A stretch of 64,000 nt of DNA from Cyanobium gracile PCC 6307 (lineage in GTDB: Bacteria; Cyanobacteriota; Cyanobacteriia; PCC-6307; Cyanobiaceae). Positions 19,701 through 32,341 of this stretch are shown in pieces. Position numbers and translations under genes: made by a program. How positions within the stretch are numbered: position 1 is the stretch's first letter; the number at the start of each line of letters is the position of its first letter. The stretch covers positions 1,761,964-1,825,963 of the forward strand of contig NC_019675.1 of the NCBI RefSeq assembly GCF_000316515.1, written 5' to 3'. Below the pieces are notes generated by a model. The model did not search any database, was not told the DNA's origin, and was given only the letters and a program-made list of their open reading frames with translations.

Positions 19701-20634
19701 CGGTGCCTTCATCGAGGGCGTCATCGAGCACTCCGATCGCCAGATCAACGCTGGCCGCACCGGCCGGGATCAGCACCGAGGCCGGGAGGGGGCTGGTGAG
19801 GTCGCCGGCCTCGGCCAGCCCGGCGCCCGCGGCCAGGCTGATCGGCACCGCCAGGGCCGCCAGCGTCGAGCCGGTGCGGCTGATGCGCAGGCTGGCCCCA
19901 TCGCCGGATTCGCTCGCCACCGCGTCGATGGCCTGGATCGAGACCTCGGGCAACACCGCTGCCTGGGACAACGAAAGGGTGAGATCGTCGATGGCCAGAC
20001 CGTGGTCGTTGCCGGCATCGTTGGTCTCCGCCCAGCGCAGCCAAAGGGTGGCGTCAGCCGCCCAGGGGCTGGCAGAGAGATCGAGGCTGCCGCCCACCGC
20101 ACTCACCCGGCCGGCGCCGTTGCCTTCGACGGCGCCGGCCGTGCTCCCGGTCACCGGTGAGCTCCAGTTGAAGCTGCCGCCCGGCGTGATCCAGGTGCTC
20201 ACCTGATCAAAGCTGGCCCCGAAGCCCCACTGCAGCTCCATGGTCTGGGCGTTGGTGTTCCCCCCCTGGCGCCACTGCTCGCCGTTGAAGGAGAGGTCCA
20301 GGCTGCCGATGGCGGACCCGCTGGCGTTGGACAGGGCCAGGGCGAACCACCCGGCCACCGACCCGCTGGCAGGCGAACCAAAAAAACTCCCGCCGGAACC
20401 CAGTCCCCCCAGGGCCCGGTCGCTGCTGCCGCTCGACCCGTAGCTCACGAAAGCGCCGGAGTTGCTGGTGCCGCTGTCGGCGTTGTAGGTGGAAAGGGCG
20501 ACCGGAGCTGACGCCGGCTGGCGGAAGAGGTGCCAGCCCGGCAGCGTCACATCGTTGGACCAGGCGTTTGCTGAACCGGAGACCGCCAGCGCGTCGAAGG
20601 TCTGGCTGTAGAGGCCTGTGAAAAGCGCTGGCAT
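13708..20634 (-). CDS. Giant extracellular nuclease/PhoD phosphatase fusion
   Basis: A 2308-residue multidomain enzyme predicted to degrade DNA and release phosphate outside the cell. Residues 1-225 form a beta-rich domain of lectin/PEP-anchor type; about 228-345 is a Calx-beta domain; 350-600 resembles the OB-fold/lamin-tail part of NucH/ExeM nucleases. About 604-920 is an endonuclease/exonuclease/phosphatase domain with LRLASFNVLN, GLMELEND, NVAVNHLKSKG, VVLGDINAY and TSDHDPLLL. About 925-1530 is PhoD, with its metal-site motifs intact: FSCANF (1045), GDYIYEY (1083), WDDHE (1142), GDTHNAW (1416). Gly/Asp-rich repeats near 1596-1660 and an acidic C-terminus (DLDFDDHV) suggest calcium binding and type I secretion. 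No signal peptide. ATG at 20634 is chosen because the upstream extension is low-complexity. Confidence 0.9.
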   Translation of the reverse strand: MPALFTGLYSQTFDALAVSGSANAWSNDVTLPGWHLFRQPASAPVALSTYNADSGTSNSGAFVSYGSSGSSDRALGGLGSGGSFFGSPASGSVAGWFALALSNASGSAIGSLDLSFNGEQWRQGGNTNAQTMELQWGFGASFDQVSTWITPGGSFNWSSPVTGSTAGAVEGNGAGRVSAVGGSLDLSASPWAADATLWLRWAETNDAGNDHGLAIDDLTLSLSQAAVLPEVSIQAIDAVASESGDGASLRISRTGSTLAALAVPISLAAGAGLAEAGDLTSPLPASVLIPAGAASVDLAIGVLDDALDEGTETLRIELAAPAGHTVADGAGSATITIADNDRISLISAVQGSGSSSPLVAQSVTLRAVVVADFQVSAELGGFFLQEETADWDTSALTSEGLYVAYPLGGTNADVVIGDRVLLTGTVAERFGQTLITAVSALTVEGQGRLGDTQRVDIPDLLAQRSSSLDLEPYEGMWVRFPETLSVNGLFGQFRFGEVELSAGGLPLQPTNVMEPGPAAFAAEQATARRELVLDDGSNSAYRPAAAATPAAPVRDQLLRRGDTITDVEGVLGFDFGKYRLQPTAPLSFTSGNPRPPAPAPAGAGQLRLASFNVLNTFTTLNAGGALTDTGLAPRGANTAEELERQLIKLTAALVGLQADVIGLMELENDADDATLAAIVARLNAAQPGGSGRLYSFVPTGLIGSDAIKVGLIYDSRTVAPTGPARVLDTASFTDPLSTGSPLNRPALAQGFRELASGEVLNVAVNHLKSKGSGGAAGLDLDQRDGQSAFNATRTAAASELVRWIGTDPTGNGDSDWVVLGDINAYAKEDPIRVLEAAGFRNALPTFTAEPPSSYAFFNPVDMSGALDHMLISPSLVRQAVAATDWSINAAEGAFRDYNLDTNSNGNAASRDFFAPDPYRTSDHDPLLLDLDLGRALPAGLAFSHGVASGDPYADSVILWTRVTPPAGFAGLVDVQWEVSTSAGFEAGSIVDRGVFTTSVARDWTVKVEADGLSADTVYHYRFRAGAAQSMVGQTKTLPVGSGPVRLAVFSCANFTAAEEFLAYGRAAAVHAVNPYDALVHVGDYIYEYGPGGFDEAEDAAGSRGFLPEREIVSLDDYRLRYAQYHTDVNLQALRAAAPLIAIWDDHETANDSWAGGAENHQSATEGDWISRRDAALKAYHEWLPIREPGLRQSGDGATALTPLTQGYRSFDFGDVLALHILETRLTARDEQLEYPDAAAVQARIGAILADPAQVGAYASQLGLTPPASPAAIPGFAAALAPLVTRELVLATVQQAWGDPGRDLLGDSQMAWLQQRMAGSSAAWQVLGQSVLMQSMAVPAELLLDAGNPALLDKYAAPLQKLATGTPFDQLTAAEKALFAEAGKIPYNLDAWDGYGVERETILQSALALGKRLISLAGDTHNAWAGVLDTMTTGTGPAGSLAGLEFATPGVTSPGLEKYLPGADAYIRANYPAVDGLDGLFMGYIGGLSYADVNRRGFLDLTVSTDRVDGAFHLLSGLDPVTDQPAWAIETVTGSADFSLTVAPEQGGPIQWQPGWKELDLVFGAAVDNGGNLTLLDPAAYGAVPERGIQLANVTVIGSEAPDTVYAGVGSRIEGRGGSDQFFNSESLGGNVLVGGGGADQFFLGQARDVVIGGGLIDPARTPGLAPATALADREADQFLIDSSAAVATAPPLRISDFEVGRDTAFIDGQQLQGTWEQIKQALAAAGIQANAAPDLAMPSGGPGLTLIPGVQVLQNLGAFGLDPDGDHLQLVVLEGPDWIRADRTTLSLTAPAGFGPADLASLTLRLGFFDGTAITPFTPSLTIAAVPPSEPGKPVVVVITPGGDATAIPVTITGGTFQADRPFQVVPTPAPVVGLGDSSVDFGIDLDPGLDRATVSFGLAALTVGAPFADTPSSRWVAVSSDPDTGVTTPLTYDPRQGGGARFYDLDADGSAEFLHLSLADGGPGDQGPAADGEILQSVTVGTVDLQPVFRRLDPLTLTVADPSRSGAAASLVLRASLSGRPASSNQIGYVVLEASELAGADALLADLAAIRSRAQTLFSTLESSDVTLAADTRFDREILLVNGQSVRFFEVIDASLADLTSAGDARLRFLTPGAPAGSDRSVGFASPSGATLALDLLDTDQGLDALIGQEQGLAPVLDFTAFSAAQAVQGTVVLSREADFDAITGFYRALDAQGTVRDAAGNLVRPGQAGYREAALRADNLVTELQGFRVGDDQSSITAVTISESSFLAPFAQVKEHTFFAYASANADGLGHFRTLGTNLFGLEDQFGGGDLDFDDHVIGFNFSQIV

Positions 20635-20698
20635 GGTCCGGAGGGATGGAGAACGAAAGGGAGCGAGGAAGGCGCCGGGACTTGCCCTTGGCGCCGGA

Positions 20699-20733
20699 GC
20701 AGGCCGCGTCCCCTTTCCAGGGACGCGACCTGC
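20699..20733 (-). terminator. Stable hairpin between tandem alkaline phosphatase and PhoD genes
   Basis: 14-base arms (20699-20712 with 20720-20733) pair fully on the minus-strand RNA, allowing one G-U pair. There is no U run, so it could attenuate transcription or separate two mRNAs by processing rather than stop transcription fully. A second GGCGCC inverted repeat lies at 20671-20695, before the downstream start. Confidence 0.45.
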
Positions 20734-20742
20734 CGGTGGCAC

Positions 20743-21355
20743 TTAGACCAGGGCGAAGTTGCTCTGGTTGTTGAGAACGGAGGCGCTGATGTTCGTGAAG
20801 TGACCCACGGCCACCCCCGACACACTCAGCAGCGTGTCGGCGCCCACCTGGGAGAAGCCCAGGTCGACGAAGGCCACCCCGCGCAGACCCACCAGGTCCT
20901 GGCCGGCGGTGAAGTCCATGACGAACTGCTTGGCCGCGGGGCGGTCCCCCGGCTCGCTCACCAGCCAGAACTGGTCGGCACCGTCACCACCATTGAGGTG
21001 GTTGGTACCGGCCCCACCAAGGATGGTGAAGATGTCGTTGCCAGCGCCGCCGAGGGCCCGGTTGCCCGTGCTGCCGATGATGAATGCATCGTCGCCGGCC
21101 ATGCCGCTGAGGCGGTTCTGCCCGCCGTCGATCGCCCAGATCTGGTCGCTGCCGCTGCCGCCGGTGATCACATCACGGCTGCCGGCATACACCACGTCGG
21201 CACCGGATCCGGTGAAGATCGTGTTGTCGAAGCCGCCCGTGATCGCCACATCGACTTCGTCGTTGCCGGCGCCGGTGAACACCGTGCTCACCCGGCCGTC
21301 GAATCCGGGAACCGTGGACTGGCCCGGCAGGGTGGAGTCGTTGCCCTCGGTTCCC
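20743..21355 (-). repeat. Copy 1 of a ~610-base direct repeat encoding a shared C-terminal secretion-type domain
   Basis: Encodes about the last 200 residues of the tandem alkaline phosphatase, from the TLPGQSTVPGFDGR region to NFALV. It aligns without gaps to 24296-24908 at a constant offset of 3553 bases and is nearly identical in the middle (about 20786-21265), with more changes at both edges. It includes GGxGxD-type turns such as GGSGSDQIW and GGAGNDIF. Confidence 0.9.
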
Positions 21356-24132
21356 ACCAGAACCTCACCGCGCTGGGCCAGCACCATCGGATCGATGCCG
21401 AACAGGGTCGTGTACATCAGGCCATAGATGCCCGTGTTGTCGACCGTGGAGGTCAGCCGATCGGCATTCATGCCGTAGGTCTTGGTGACGATGCTGCCGG
21501 GGAAGTCCGGCGTCCCGGCCCAGGCGATGCCGAAGTTGCCCATGGGGCCATCCACGCTGTTCACCGACCCGAAGGCGGTCCAGGGCTGACCCGGGGTTGC
21601 TGTGCTGCCCTCCGGCCCATCGAGAAAGACCCTGGATGTGTTGGTGGTGGTGCGGTTCACATTGATGAACGGCACCTCGGGCTGCGTATCGGCGAGGTTG
21701 GGGTTGGAGGCATCGAAATTGCCCGCCGGCCTGGTGTAAGGCGCGAACTGGAACACCTGCATACCGCCGGCGTCGCTGTCGGCCGCGGTGATGACCAGGG
21801 TGTTGGGATCCTTCTGATCGACATAGTTCATGGCCACGCCGATGGCCGCATCCGCACGTCGGGTTGCCTCGATCGTTCCGATGGCATTGTTGTTGTTGGC
21901 GAAGTTATCCGTTCCTTCCTCTTCAACCACGACGAAGAAACCGTCGTCGCTCTTGCCAACAATCTCCAGGGTGGCCGCCAGCATCTCGGCGACCGTGGGA
22001 GCCGTGGACACATACAAAGGCAGGGGAGCGTCCGTGTTCAGGCCAAGGCTCTCCTCGCGGCGATCGTCAAAGGTGTGGTTGGCGGCGAAGATGCCGAGCA
22101 GCTTCGTCGCCGGCGTTGCCGTCCGGGCCGCCTCGAGCAGTTGGTCCTTGGTGTAAACCACCTGGTAACCGAGAGACTTGGCCAGTTCGATCAGGTTCTG
22201 GGTCGGGCGGTCTTCCGCATCCGAGAACCGGGCGTCGATCTCGGCGGTGACGTGGAAGCCGAGCGTCCCTTTCGGCAGCAAATAGACCTCTCCACCGGCC
22301 AGGATCACCTGGGTTCCCGAGCGGATCACCTGCTCAGCGATCTCGGCGGTCTTGTCCCGGGCACGAATGGTGTTGCCATCCCGGTTGGTGGTGGCGGCAG
22401 CAAACGCTGCCGTGCCGGGCTCGCCGATGTGGCCGGACTGGATCAGGGCCGTGGCCTTCCCCGATTCAATGGCCTCTTCGAGGATCGTGTAGCCCAGCTT
22501 CCCGGACGCCGAGCGAATGGGCGTGTTGTCCTCCTCAAGGCCGAAGGATTCATTGAAGACCTTTGTTCCTGTGGCATGGGTGACGGCGCCGGCATTGGAG
22601 GTGCCGGTCAGCTGGTTCTCCATATGGCCGAGATACACACCGGCCTTGGTCATCTTGTCCCAGTTCAGGCGACCATCCGGGCCCTGGTCGATGTTCCGCA
22701 GGGCCATGAAGCTCGAAGGCGTCGAGCCATCGGGATGGATAAAGATCACATTGCCCGTCGGCTGATTCGAGCGAGGAGCCGTCTTGATCTGATCCGGGAG
22801 GCGAGAGGCGATCTCTGTATCAAACAGAGTCTCGTACATCAATTCGTAGATCTTTGTGTTGTCCAGAGTGGCGGGCAACCGCTCGGCATTGAGGCCGTGG
22901 GCCTTGGAGACGATCGAGCCACTGAAATCCGGCAAGCCCGCCCAGGCAATGCTCAGCCTGAATCGGTCACCGTTTTGATCAGGAGCCGACAGGAACGGCA
23001 GGCTGTTGACGCCGGTGACGCCATCGGTCGGCAGATTGCGACCCGACGTGCCATCGATCGGATTGTTTGAGATGGAACCCACGGGCCGATCCGAGGCCAG
23101 CGGGTCTCGAACCTGCAGGCCGCCGGCATCGCTGTCTGCCGCTGTGATCACCAGCGTGTTGGGATGGCGCTCTACAAAATCGAGGGCGACACCGATGGCC
23201 GCATCCGCCCTCCGCAGGGCCTCAAGGGTGCCGGCCGCGTTGTTGTTGTTGCCGAAGTTATCCGTGCCTTCTTCTTCCACGATCGTGATCGACCCCTTGT
23301 CAAAGCTGGGGTGGGCCTCCATGAGGCGTTGGGCCGCCGTCAGCATCTCGGCGATCGCCGGCGCCGTGGGGGAATAGAAAGGCAGATCCGCGGCGGCGAG
23401 CTGCTCTTCGGCTCGGTCGTTGAACGTATGGATGGGAGCGAAGACGCCGAGAACCTTTTCCGGCAGAACGGCGCCGTTGATGAGGCTGTCGAGCTGATCC
23501 TTGGTATAGACGACGGTGTAGCCAAGGCTCTGGGCCAGCTCGATCAGGTTCTGGCTCGGCCGTACGCTGGAACTGGTACTCAGGGCGTCGTACTGAGCCG
23601 CCGTGCCATGGAATCCGGCCACACCGACCGGCAGCAGATTGAGCTCACCGCCACCGAAGATGAAGTTGACACCTGACTCGATAACCTGCTTGGCAATTTC
23701 AGCAGCTTGCGCTCTTGGAACGACGCGCGATCCATTGGGATTGACGATTTCTTCGGTCTTGGCGACGAAGGCGGCCGTTCCCGGCTCGAAGATGGCTCCG
23801 GACTGCACCAGCGCCGTCACCTTGCCGGCCTGAATGGCCGCCTCCACGATCGTGTTGTTGCTGCCGTCCAGCGAAGTGATGGGGAGGTTGCCTTGCTCAA
23901 AGCCGAAGGATTCGGCATAGACCTTGGCACCGGTCGCATGGGTGACCGCGCCGCCATTGGAGGTGCCACCCAGCTGGTCCTCCATGTGCCCGAGATAGAC
24001 ACCAGCGGCCTCCATCCTGTCCCAGTTAAGCCGGCCATCGGGACCATGGTCGATGAAGCGGGCAAATCCGAAGTGTGACGGACTAGCACCATCCGGATGG
24101 ATGAAGATGACGTGATTTCCAGAGGTCGTCAT
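20743..24132 (-). CDS. Tandem-domain alkaline phosphatase with RTX-like C-terminus
   Basis: A 1129-residue protein with two PhoA-superfamily phosphatase domains (about 1-440 and 455-910) and a C-terminal Gly/Asp-rich block (about 930-1129). Each copy has the metal Asp in VIFIHPDG, a nucleophile region GTSNGGAVTHATG or GTSNAGAVTHATG, VEEEGTDNF and ITAADSDAGG. Compared with E. coli PhoA, the nucleophile Ser is kept. His331 appears as Asn and His370 as Ser in both copies, so metal use may differ. No signal peptide; secretion is probably type I through the C-terminus. ATG at 24132 precedes the conserved TTSGNHVIFIHPDG. 163 bases without a gene separate it from the upstream nucleotidase gene. Phosphate scavenging is inferred. 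Confidence 0.88.
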   Translation of the reverse strand: MTTSGNHVIFIHPDGASPSHFGFARFIDHGPDGRLNWDRMEAAGVYLGHMEDQLGGTSNGGAVTHATGAKVYAESFGFEQGNLPITSLDGSNNTIVEAAIQAGKVTALVQSGAIFEPGTAAFVAKTEEIVNPNGSRVVPRAQAAEIAKQVIESGVNFIFGGGELNLLPVGVAGFHGTAAQYDALSTSSSVRPSQNLIELAQSLGYTVVYTKDQLDSLINGAVLPEKVLGVFAPIHTFNDRAEEQLAAADLPFYSPTAPAIAEMLTAAQRLMEAHPSFDKGSITIVEEEGTDNFGNNNNAAGTLEALRRADAAIGVALDFVERHPNTLVITAADSDAGGLQVRDPLASDRPVGSISNNPIDGTSGRNLPTDGVTGVNSLPFLSAPDQNGDRFRLSIAWAGLPDFSGSIVSKAHGLNAERLPATLDNTKIYELMYETLFDTEIASRLPDQIKTAPRSNQPTGNVIFIHPDGSTPSSFMALRNIDQGPDGRLNWDKMTKAGVYLGHMENQLTGTSNAGAVTHATGTKVFNESFGLEEDNTPIRSASGKLGYTILEEAIESGKATALIQSGHIGEPGTAAFAAATTNRDGNTIRARDKTAEIAEQVIRSGTQVILAGGEVYLLPKGTLGFHVTAEIDARFSDAEDRPTQNLIELAKSLGYQVVYTKDQLLEAARTATPATKLLGIFAANHTFDDRREESLGLNTDAPLPLYVSTAPTVAEMLAATLEIVGKSDDGFFVVVEEEGTDNFANNNNAIGTIEATRRADAAIGVAMNYVDQKDPNTLVITAADSDAGGMQVFQFAPYTRPAGNFDASNPNLADTQPEVPFINVNRTTTNTSRVFLDGPEGSTATPGQPWTAFGSVNSVDGPMGNFGIAWAGTPDFPGSIVTKTYGMNADRLTSTVDNTGIYGLMYTTLFGIDPMVLAQRGEVLVGTEGNDSTLPGQSTVPGFDGRVSTVFTGAGNDEVDVAITGGFDNTIFTGSGADVVYAGSRDVITGGSGSDQIWAIDGGQNRLSGMAGDDAFIIGSTGNRALGGAGNDIFTILGGAGTNHLNGGDGADQFWLVSEPGDRPAAKQFVMDFTAGQDLVGLRGVAFVDLGFSQVGADTLLSVSGVAVGHFTNISASVLNNQSNFALV

Positions 24133-24295
24133 GGCGAGCAAGGAGAAAGGAAAGTGATGCTGCGAACCCGTCCTTGGGAATAAGGAAGAGGCGGGAGTCT
24201 GCCGGACTTCTGTATTTTCAAATCGCCGGATCAGCCCTGGAGTGATGCTGCTGACACCGGCTCTGTAGCCTGGAATGCCCCTGAGGTGAAATGCT

Positions 24296-29725
<5,430 letters not shown>

Positions 29726-29773
29726 TTAAATAAGCTGCATTCACCTTAAATCTGACAGCTATGCCCTCGTGCC

Positions 29774-29781
29774 AGGTTAAG
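29774..29781 (-). promoter_or_regulatory. Single Pho-box-like octamer upstream of the nucleotidase gene
   Basis: CTTAACCT on the minus strand matches the cyanobacterial Pho-box repeat unit (PyTTAAPyPyT/A) and ends 48 bases before the ATG. Cyanobacterial Pho boxes normally hold two or three such units; only this one is good here. The neighbouring unit would be ATTTGCCC, a poor match. Confidence 0.3.
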
Positions 29782-30006
29782 CCTGGGCAAATAGGTGTTG
29801 AAGAGGTGGGAGGGTTATCCACGGCTCCGTCACCTGTCGAGGTGTTCCGGACAACATGGGGGCGGGTGGACATGAATCGGATCACCCAGGCGAGCGACGG
29901 CGGGAGTGACCAGGAGGGGATCCACCGATCCAGGTGGGCAGAAACATCCTCGTTGCCCCGCCTATTGATGCCGACACGCACAGGCAGCACTCAGGACTCC
30001 ATGGCC

Positions 30007-30036
30007 ATAAAAAACCCCCGGTGATGACCGGGGGTT
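30007..30036 (-). terminator. Rho-independent terminator after psaB
   Basis: On the minus strand, AACCCCCGGT pairs with ACCGGGGGTT, with a short loop and a six-T tail. It ends the psaA-psaB transcript and marks the right edge of the phosphatase block. Confidence 0.88.
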
Positions 30037-30092
30037 CGGGGGTCCCTCGAAGATTCGAGAAGGGGCGTTGACGGTGTTCGGGAGCCGGAGGC

Positions 30093-32321
30093 TCAGCCGA
30101 ACTTGCCTGACGTGGACGCGATCAGGAAGGCCGCATACGTGAGGATGTAGCCGATCGTGAAGTGGGCGAGACCCACCACGCGGGCCTGAACGATCGAGAG
30201 AGCGACGGGCTTGTCGCGCCAGCCCACCAGGTTGGCGAGGGGCGTGCGCTGGTGTGCCCAGACGATGGTTTCGATCAGCTCCTGCCAGTAACCCCGCCAG
30301 GAGATCAGGAACATGAAGCCGGTGGCCCACACCAGGTGACCGAAGAGGAACATCCAGGCCCAGACGGCCAGGTTGTTGGAACCCATCGGGTTGTACCCGT
30401 TGATCAGCTGGGAGCTGTTGAGCCACAGGTAGTCGCGGAACCAGCCCATGAGATAGGTGCTGGATTCGTTGAACTGGGCCACGTTGCCCTGCCAGATGGC
30501 GAGGTGCTTCCAGTGCCAGTAGAAGGTGACCCAACCCACGGTGTTCAGGGCCCAGAAGACGGCCAGATAGAAGGCGTCCCAGGCCGAGATGTCGCAGGTG
30601 CCGCCACGGCCGGGGCCGTCGCAGGGGAAGGAGTAGCCGAAGTCCTTCTTGTCGGGCATCAGCTTGGAACCCCGGGCATCCAGGGCACCCTTCACCAGGA
30701 TCAGGGTCGTGGTGTGCAGACCCAGGGCGATGGCGTGGTGGACCAGGAAGTCACCAGGGCCGATCTGCAGGAACAGGGAGTTGTTGCCTGCATTGATGGC
30801 ATCGAGCCAGCCGGGCAGCCAGACGGCGCCGTTGTTGGGCCACGCCGTGGTGGCGATGCTGTCGGCGTTCGCGAGCAGGACATCCATGCCATAGAGGGCT
30901 TTGCCACTGGAGGCCTGGACGAACTGGGCGAACACGGGCTCAATCAGGATCTGCTTCTCGGGGGTACCGAAGGCGACCACCACGTCGTTGTGGACGTAGA
31001 GACCCAGGGTGTGGAAGCCGAGGAACAGAGAGACCCAGCTCAGGTGGCTGATCAGGGCTTCCTTGTGCTCAAGCATCCGGGCAAGAACATTGTCCTTGTT
31101 GGCTTCCGGGTCGTAGTCGCGGATGAAGAAGATCGCGCCGTGGGCGAAGGCACCGCACATCAGGAAGATGGCGATGTACTGGTGGTGCGTGTAGAGGGCC
31201 GCCTGAGTGGTGTAGTCCTTGGCGATGAACGCATAGGACGGCAGCGCGTACATGTGCTGCGCCACCAGGCTGGTCACGACTCCCAACGCAGCCAGGGCAA
31301 GGCCCAGCTGGAAGTGGAGGGAGTTGTTGACGGTGTCATACAGCCCCTTGTGACCAGCACCGAGGGCTCCACCGAACGGAGTGCCCTTCGGCGGGTTGTG
31401 GGCGTCGAGGATCTCGCGGATCGAGTGGCCGATACCGAAGTTGGTCCGGTACATGTGGCCGGCGATCACGAAGATGCAGCCGATGGCCAGGTGGTGGTGG
31501 GCGATGTCCGTGAGCCAGAGAGCTTCGGTCTGGGGGTGGAAACCACCCAGGAAGGTGAGGATCGCGGTGCCTGCTCCCTCAGAGGTACCGAACACCTGAT
31601 TGGCGGTGTCGGGGTTCTGGGCATAGACCCCCCAGTTGCCGGTGAAGAACGGAGCCAGACCGGCGGGGTGGGGCGAGACCGAGAGGAAGTTGTCCCACCC
31701 GACGTGCTGTCCCCTGGATTCGGGGATAGCGACGTGGACCAGGTGACCGGTCCAGGCGATGGAACTGAAGCCGAACAGCACAGCCAGGTGATGGTTGAGC
31801 CGCGATTCAGCGTTCTTGAACCAGGCCAGGGAAGGCAGGAACTTGGGCTGGAGATGGAGCCAGCCGGCGAACAGGGCCCATGCCGAGAGGATCAGCATGA
31901 AGATGGAACCCTGGTAGAGCTCCATGTTGGTCGTCATGCCGATCGTGTACCACCAGTGGTACAGACCGGAATAGGCGATGTTCACAGGAGAGGAGGCGCC
32001 CGCCTGGGTGAAGGCGTCGATGGCGCCCTGGCCGAAGTGGGGATCCCAGATCGCGTGAGCGATGGGACGGACGTGCAGCGGATCGGCGACCCACTGCTCG
32101 AAGTTGCCCTGCCAGGCGATATGGAACAGGTTGCCCGAAACCCAGAGGCCGATGATCGCCAGGTGACCGAAGTGGGTGGAGAACAGCTTTTGGTAAAGCC
32201 GCTCCTCCGTCATTCCGTCATGGCTCTCGAAGTCGTGAGCCGTGGCGATGCCGTACCAGATACGGCGGGTTGTCGGGTCCTGTGCCAGACCCTGGCTGAA
32301 CGAAGGAAATTTCGTTGCCAT
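30093..32321 (-). CDS. psaB: Photosystem I P700 apoprotein A2 (PsaB)
   Basis: PsaB and PsaA form the PSI core heterodimer in the thylakoid, binding P700, the A0, A1 and FX cofactors and most antenna chlorophyll. The 742-residue product begins [20 protein letters not shown]. It has eleven membrane helices, many conserved His residues and the FX-cluster loop [18 protein letters not shown] near residue 560. Length is normal. It starts 20 bases after psaA and ends before a strong terminator. Confidence 0.99.
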   Translation of the reverse strand: MATKFPSFSQGLAQDPTTRRIWYGIATAHDFESHDGMTEERLYQKLFSTHFGHLAIIGLWVSGNLFHIAWQGNFEQWVADPLHVRPIAHAIWDPHFGQGAIDAFTQAGASSPVNIAYSGLYHWWYTIGMTTNMELYQGSIFMLILSAWALFAGWLHLQPKFLPSLAWFKNAESRLNHHLAVLFGFSSIAWTGHLVHVAIPESRGQHVGWDNFLSVSPHPAGLAPFFTGNWGVYAQNPDTANQVFGTSEGAGTAILTFLGGFHPQTEALWLTDIAHHHLAIGCIFVIAGHMYRTNFGIGHSIREILDAHNPPKGTPFGGALGAGHKGLYDTVNNSLHFQLGLALAALGVVTSLVAQHMYALPSYAFIAKDYTTQAALYTHHQYIAIFLMCGAFAHGAIFFIRDYDPEANKDNVLARMLEHKEALISHLSWVSLFLGFHTLGLYVHNDVVVAFGTPEKQILIEPVFAQFVQASSGKALYGMDVLLANADSIATTAWPNNGAVWLPGWLDAINAGNNSLFLQIGPGDFLVHHAIALGLHTTTLILVKGALDARGSKLMPDKKDFGYSFPCDGPGRGGTCDISAWDAFYLAVFWALNTVGWVTFYWHWKHLAIWQGNVAQFNESSTYLMGWFRDYLWLNSSQLINGYNPMGSNNLAVWAWMFLFGHLVWATGFMFLISWRGYWQELIETIVWAHQRTPLANLVGWRDKPVALSIVQARVVGLAHFTIGYILTYAAFLIASTSGKFG

Positions 32322-32341
32322 TGGGAAAGGTCAGGTGGAGG

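Larger units (their letters stand above)
29726..30092. other. Gap between nucleotidase gene and psaB
   Basis: 367 bases. The left part is the upstream region of the nucleotidase gene and holds one Pho-box-like octamer (29774-29781). The right end holds the psaB terminator (30007-30036). I see no convincing gene in the roughly 225 bases between; short open frames there lack protein character. Confidence 0.6.

Noticed and set aside
17803..20160. Long plus-strand open frame opposite the nuclease/PhoD gene
   Set aside because: Same reason: Gln/Gly/His-rich shadow sequence without motifs; the minus strand has conserved nuclease sites.
29761..30024. 87-codon plus-strand open frame between the nucleotidase gene and psaB
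   Set aside because: No family resemblance, it crosses the psaB terminator, and its composition is not protein-like.
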